Shown here one piece after another: positions 5,423 to 7,921 of a DNA stretch of 7,921 nucleotides. The stretch's first letter is position 1. Each line of letters begins with the position of its first letter. A program made the translations under genes and the position numbers. This DNA comes from Chitinophagaceae bacterium (GTDB lineage: Bacteria; Bacteroidota; Bacteroidia; Chitinophagales; Chitinophagaceae), in contig JAEUVL010000840.1 in the NCBI GenBank assembly GCA_016786965.1, positions 1 to 7,921 on the forward strand. The letters are read 5' to 3'. The notes beneath the pieces are model-generated. The model was not told where the DNA came from. It did no database searches and saw only the letters and a list, made by a program, of their open reading frames with translations.

Positions 5423-6739
5423 TTACAGTTTGGTGATCTTCAATTCCACTCTTCTGTTCTTTGCCCGTCCTGCTTCCGTATCGTTGGAAGCGATGGGCTC
5501 ATCGGGGCCGAGGCCTTTGAGGGTGATCCTTCCTTCATCAATGCCTTTGGTGGCGAGATAGTCTTTACAGCTTCTCACTCTCTTGAGCGACAGTTCCCGG
5601 TTGAGCGCTGCACCACCTTCGGAAGAAGTGTGGCCGGAAAGCAGTATTTCCATGGCACCATTTTGCTTCATTAATGCTGCCAGCTTATCCAGTTCTGCTT
5701 TACCTGCAGGCAACAGTTTGGCACTGTTTACTTCGAACTGGATATTATTCATAACGAGGTTATCGCCTTCCTGGAGTGTTTTATTATTATAGGATACTTT
5801 GCCGGAGCGTTTGAGTTCCAGTTCCACTGCTTCGGATGTATTATCGGCGATCACATCCACTTGTTTTTCATCGGACGAATAACCAGCGGCGCTTCCCTTA
5901 ACGATGTTTAATCCGGCGGGGATATTTTCAATAACAAAATTGCCTTCTGCATCTGAAATGGCAGCGCCATATTCGCCTACGCTGGCCGTGGCATTTGGAA
6001 TAGGTTCACGGGTATTGAAATCAATGATCTTGCCCTGCACTTTGCCCATGTAGATGAACTTTGGATTGATAAGCAGTTTCACAAAATCGATGGCATATCC
6101 ATCGCCCTGTTTGGAAACAGGATCATCGATGGCAATGACGAGTGAGTCGCCGGATAACTTTTGCAGTAATTCGGGTGTGAGGCGAATGGTGATGAGTTTG
6201 CCGATGGGGCCGGTCTGGTTAATGTATGTTATCATCTTTTCCGCTTCGGTGAAGCGCAGCCCGTTGATCTTTACCTGGAACTTTGACCGGAAAGAGGGTG
6301 CCTGGAAATCATCGATGAATAATTGCAGGGCCGCAGAATCCACTTTTACGTTTTTTACTTCTGCCAGCGGGATGGTAATGCTGTACGGATTGTTGTCGGG
6401 GCGTTTGGTGCTGCTGGTGTAGCCATCGTTGGGCTGATTGGCACCGTATTTAAAACTGGAAGGCACCATGATACGGTCGGTGCCGCGGGCATTCTCTGCA
6501 TTGACGGGCCAGGGAAAATCATGCGACCAGGTGGATTGGCCTGCAAAGGGGTTGAAGTCTTCGGTAAAACCGAAGCCGAGATTATCAATATCACCGACGC
6601 GGATCATGAGGTCGGCTTCCGGGGTGTTTTTAAGTACGAGGAATTGTTTGCTCCAGTCGCCATCTGTTTCGGTGGTACGCTGTGCAAAGAGTGACAGGGT
6701 TAATGCGCTACATACGAAGGAGAGGATAAGCTTCTTCAT
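5423..6739 (-). CDS. OmpA-family peptidoglycan-binding protein with regulatory-like domain
   Basis: A 438-residue exported protein. Residues 1-20 are a signal peptide ending FAQ. Residues about 28-228 form a beta-rich domain with conserved-looking stretches such as ADLMIRVGDIDNLGFGF (42-58), GTDRIMVPSS (86-95), FIDDFQAP (141-148) and GDGYAIDFVKLLINP (212-226). I cannot name this domain. Residues about 232-310 match a carboxypeptidase-regulatory-like domain (GKVQGKIIDFNTREPIPNA, then DAEGNFVIENIPAG). Residues about 328-438 are an OmpA C-terminal domain (IQFEVNSAKLLPAGKAELDKL, LSLKRVRSCKDYLATKGI, GRAKNRRVEL). It probably sits in the periplasm or outer membrane and touches peptidoglycan. In the binding loop GHTSSEGG, S372 stands where aspartate is usual, while R387 is kept. 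It heads a unit with the START-like gene and is divergent from the BamE-like gene. Confidence 0.93.
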   Translation of the reverse strand: MKKLILSFVCSALTLSLFAQRTTETDGDWSKQFLVLKNTPEADLMIRVGDIDNLGFGFTEDFNPFAGQSTWSHDFPWPVNAENARGTDRIMVPSSFKYGANQPNDGYTSSTKRPDNNPYSITIPLAEVKNVKVDSAALQLFIDDFQAPSFRSKFQVKINGLRFTEAEKMITYINQTGPIGKLITIRLTPELLQKLSGDSLVIAIDDPVSKQGDGYAIDFVKLLINPKFIYMGKVQGKIIDFNTREPIPNATASVGEYGAAISDAEGNFVIENIPAGLNIVKGSAAGYSSDEKQVDVIADNTSEAVELELKRSGKVSYNNKTLQEGDNLVMNNIQFEVNSAKLLPAGKAELDKLAALMKQNGAMEILLSGHTSSEGGAALNRELSLKRVRSCKDYLATKGIDEGRITLKGLGPDEPIASNDTEAGRAKNRRVELKITKL

Positions 6740-6944
6740 GCTGGTTAATTTTAAGGAAAGGTAAATGATTTTTTATTTTTTGGGTATTAGCTGATTGTGG
6801 GGGCTATTAAATCATAGTTGATGGAAGACAATGCGAAAGTCTGAACAGATTTGATCAGAAGAGTTGTGAACATGGAAGATATTGCTAACTTAGTTCAGAC
6901 GAAGCTCTGAGAAAGGAGCAGCTTACAAGAAAAATGCATTCACG

Positions 6945-7232
6945 ATGAAGCATATAATAATATTATTCTTACTCCCAATTGTTGTTTTGTTTGGTTCTTG
7001 CGCTGGTGAACCCGCTATTAAAAAAGAGGTATTTGATAAAATAGATCTAGGAATGACGAGAACAGAAGTAAAGTATATCCTTGGTGAGCCATTTGGTATA
7101 AGATATTCTGTTGACTCTTTTGAAACCTACTCTTACCGTGTTCAGCACAGCAAAGGTGATATTCGAAATGCTGTAGTACAGTTTGATAAAAAAGGATATG
7201 TAAGTTTTTTTTCATCTGGGTTAGCGTCCTGA
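6945..7232 (+). CDS. Small BamE/SmpA-like lipoprotein
   Basis: A 95-residue protein with a lipoprotein signal. After MKH and a hydrophobic run comes FGSC with lipidated C19, a lipobox with F rather than L at -3. Residues about 28-90 resemble the SmpA/OmlA (BamE-like) domain: FDKIDLGMTRTEVKYILGEP (30-49) has the family core GMTxxEVxxxLGxP. The rest, with SYRV, AVVQFDKKGYV and FFSSG, fits the two-stranded end of that fold. In Proteobacteria BamE is part of the beta-barrel assembly complex. In Bacteroidota many small lipoproteins share the fold without known role, so no bam symbol is given. An AAAGGAG element at 6912-6918 lies 26 bases before the ATG, closer to a four-codon ORF at 6934-6948 whose TGA overlaps this start. 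The gene is AT-richer than the OmpA gene. Confidence 0.82.
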   Translation: MKHIIILFLLPIVVLFGSCAGEPAIKKEVFDKIDLGMTRTEVKYILGEPFGIRYSVDSFETYSYRVQHSKGDIRNAVVQFDKKGYVSFFSSGLAS

Positions 7233-7312
7233 ATAAAAAGATCCTAACCGACTTACTATGAAGGTTTGATTTCCGGAGAAAAGGAAGAATACCAGATAGC
7301 TGAATTGCATCT

Positions 7313-7915
7313 TCACAACTTAAACCCTTTCGGCCCTGGTTTGGTATTGGCTGCTGCCATCAGAACTGTTTGTTGCAGGCGGGCGGCCCTGGTCTCGGGT
7401 CTTTTGGCACTGTCTATCCAGGAGAGGAATTGCTTGCGGATGCTCATGGAGAAGTTGGAGAAATTTGTTTTGGCCTTTTTATTCCTGGCCAATAGTTTTT
7501 CCAGGTCGGCGGGCACTTTATTATTGGCGGCGTCGGTGTCGCTGGCAGTGAGTGTTTCCCAACTGCCATTTTGTTTGGCCCTTTCAATACTCGCTAAACC
7601 GGCAGGCATCATCAGGCCTTGTTGAATCAGTTTGTCCACTCTTGTTTTATTCAACTGGCTCCATACACTTTTGGGTTTGCGTGGCGTGAATTTCAGCATG
7701 GAGCGTTCTGCATCCAGTTTTCGGGGCAGGCTGTCGATCCAGCCAAAGCAGAGGGCCTCTTCTACAGATTCATCATAACTCATCCGTGGTTTGCCGCTTT
7801 CTTTTTTATAATAGACCAGCCATACACCGGGTGAGGAGGTATGGTTCTTTGTTAACCAGGCCCGCCATTGCTGCCGGTTTTTCGGGTGGGTGGTTTGGTA
7901 ATCGGGTGTTGCCAT
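7313..7915 (-). CDS. YdeI/OmpD-associated family protein
   Basis: A complete 200-residue cytoplasmic protein with no signal peptide. The order of motifs is that of the YdeI/OmdA family: WRAWLTKNHTSSPGVWLVYYKK (17-38), the signature SVEEALCFGWIDS (50-62), FTPRKPKSVWSQLN (76-89), LMMPAG (101-106), and the C-terminal OmdA region SIRKQFLSWIDSAKRPETR (158-176). E. coli YdeI has been linked to resistance against cationic peptides and to OmpD/porin association. The biochemical role is unknown, and the name 'bacteriocin protection' should be treated as loose. Its ATG at 7913-7915 is the natural start; the promoter lies beyond the window edge. It converges on the BamE-like gene with 80 bp between stops, in which no clear terminator hairpin is seen. 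Confidence 0.93.
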   Translation of the reverse strand: MATPDYQTTHPKNRQQWRAWLTKNHTSSPGVWLVYYKKESGKPRMSYDESVEEALCFGWIDSLPRKLDAERSMLKFTPRKPKSVWSQLNKTRVDKLIQQGLMMPAGLASIERAKQNGSWETLTASDTDAANNKVPADLEKLLARNKKAKTNFSNFSMSIRKQFLSWIDSAKRPETRAARLQQTVLMAAANTKPGPKGFKL

Positions 7916-7921
7916 ATTTAA

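Noticed and set aside
5583..6764. Several plus-strand open frames opposite the OmpA-family gene
   Set aside because: Antisense shadows of a clearly coding gene; no domains or start signals.
6846..6853. CAGATTTG as promoter for the BamE-like gene
   Set aside because: It differs from TAnnTTTG by one base and no TTG lies at the right upstream distance, so it is not annotated.
7266..7834. Plus-strand open frames opposite the YdeI-family gene
   Set aside because: Antisense shadows; the minus-strand protein has full family motifs.

Overview
The window looks like a chromosomal segment of a Bacteroidota bacterium, most likely of the Chitinophagaceae or a close family (inference). The evidence is a TAnnTTTG-type promoter at 2563-2570, signal peptides ending in AQ, a DUF4369-plus-thioredoxin secreted protein, an OmpA protein carrying a carboxypeptidase-regulatory-like domain, a Bacteroidota-style START-like protein, and weak or absent Shine-Dalgarno sequences.

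Left part (1-2534, + strand): the end of a tryptophan operon. The 3' part of trpB (tryptophan synthase beta) is separated from trpA (alpha) by about 780 bp. That gap holds three near-identical ~112-bp repeats with nested hairpins (985-1320) and a small AT-rich gene for a DUF559 (Vsr-like) endonuclease (1334-1714). The subunits normally work as an alpha2-beta2 complex from adjacent genes, so this looks like a repeat/endonuclease module inserted into the operon.

Middle (2541-4210): a promoter and a secreted DUF4369/TlpA-like thiol-disulfide oxidoreductase on +, meeting tail to tail, 1 bp apart, an unrecognised secreted helical protein on -.

Centre (4211-4889): a 679-bp stretch without a convincing gene. 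It holds 24 contiguous degenerate repeats of about 21 bp (4351-4856) in two subfamilies, each unit with a GTGnnnCAC-like core followed by a T-tract. The period equals two DNA helical turns. This array is the most unusual item in the window.

Right part (4890-7915): on -, a two-gene unit runs from an OmpA-family peptidoglycan-binding protein (the usual binding Asp is replaced by Ser) into a START-like/SRPBCC protein. Divergent from it is a small BamE/SmpA-like lipoprotein on +. Last, on -, comes a complete YdeI/OmpD-associated family protein. No tRNA, rRNA, CRISPR array or transposase was found.
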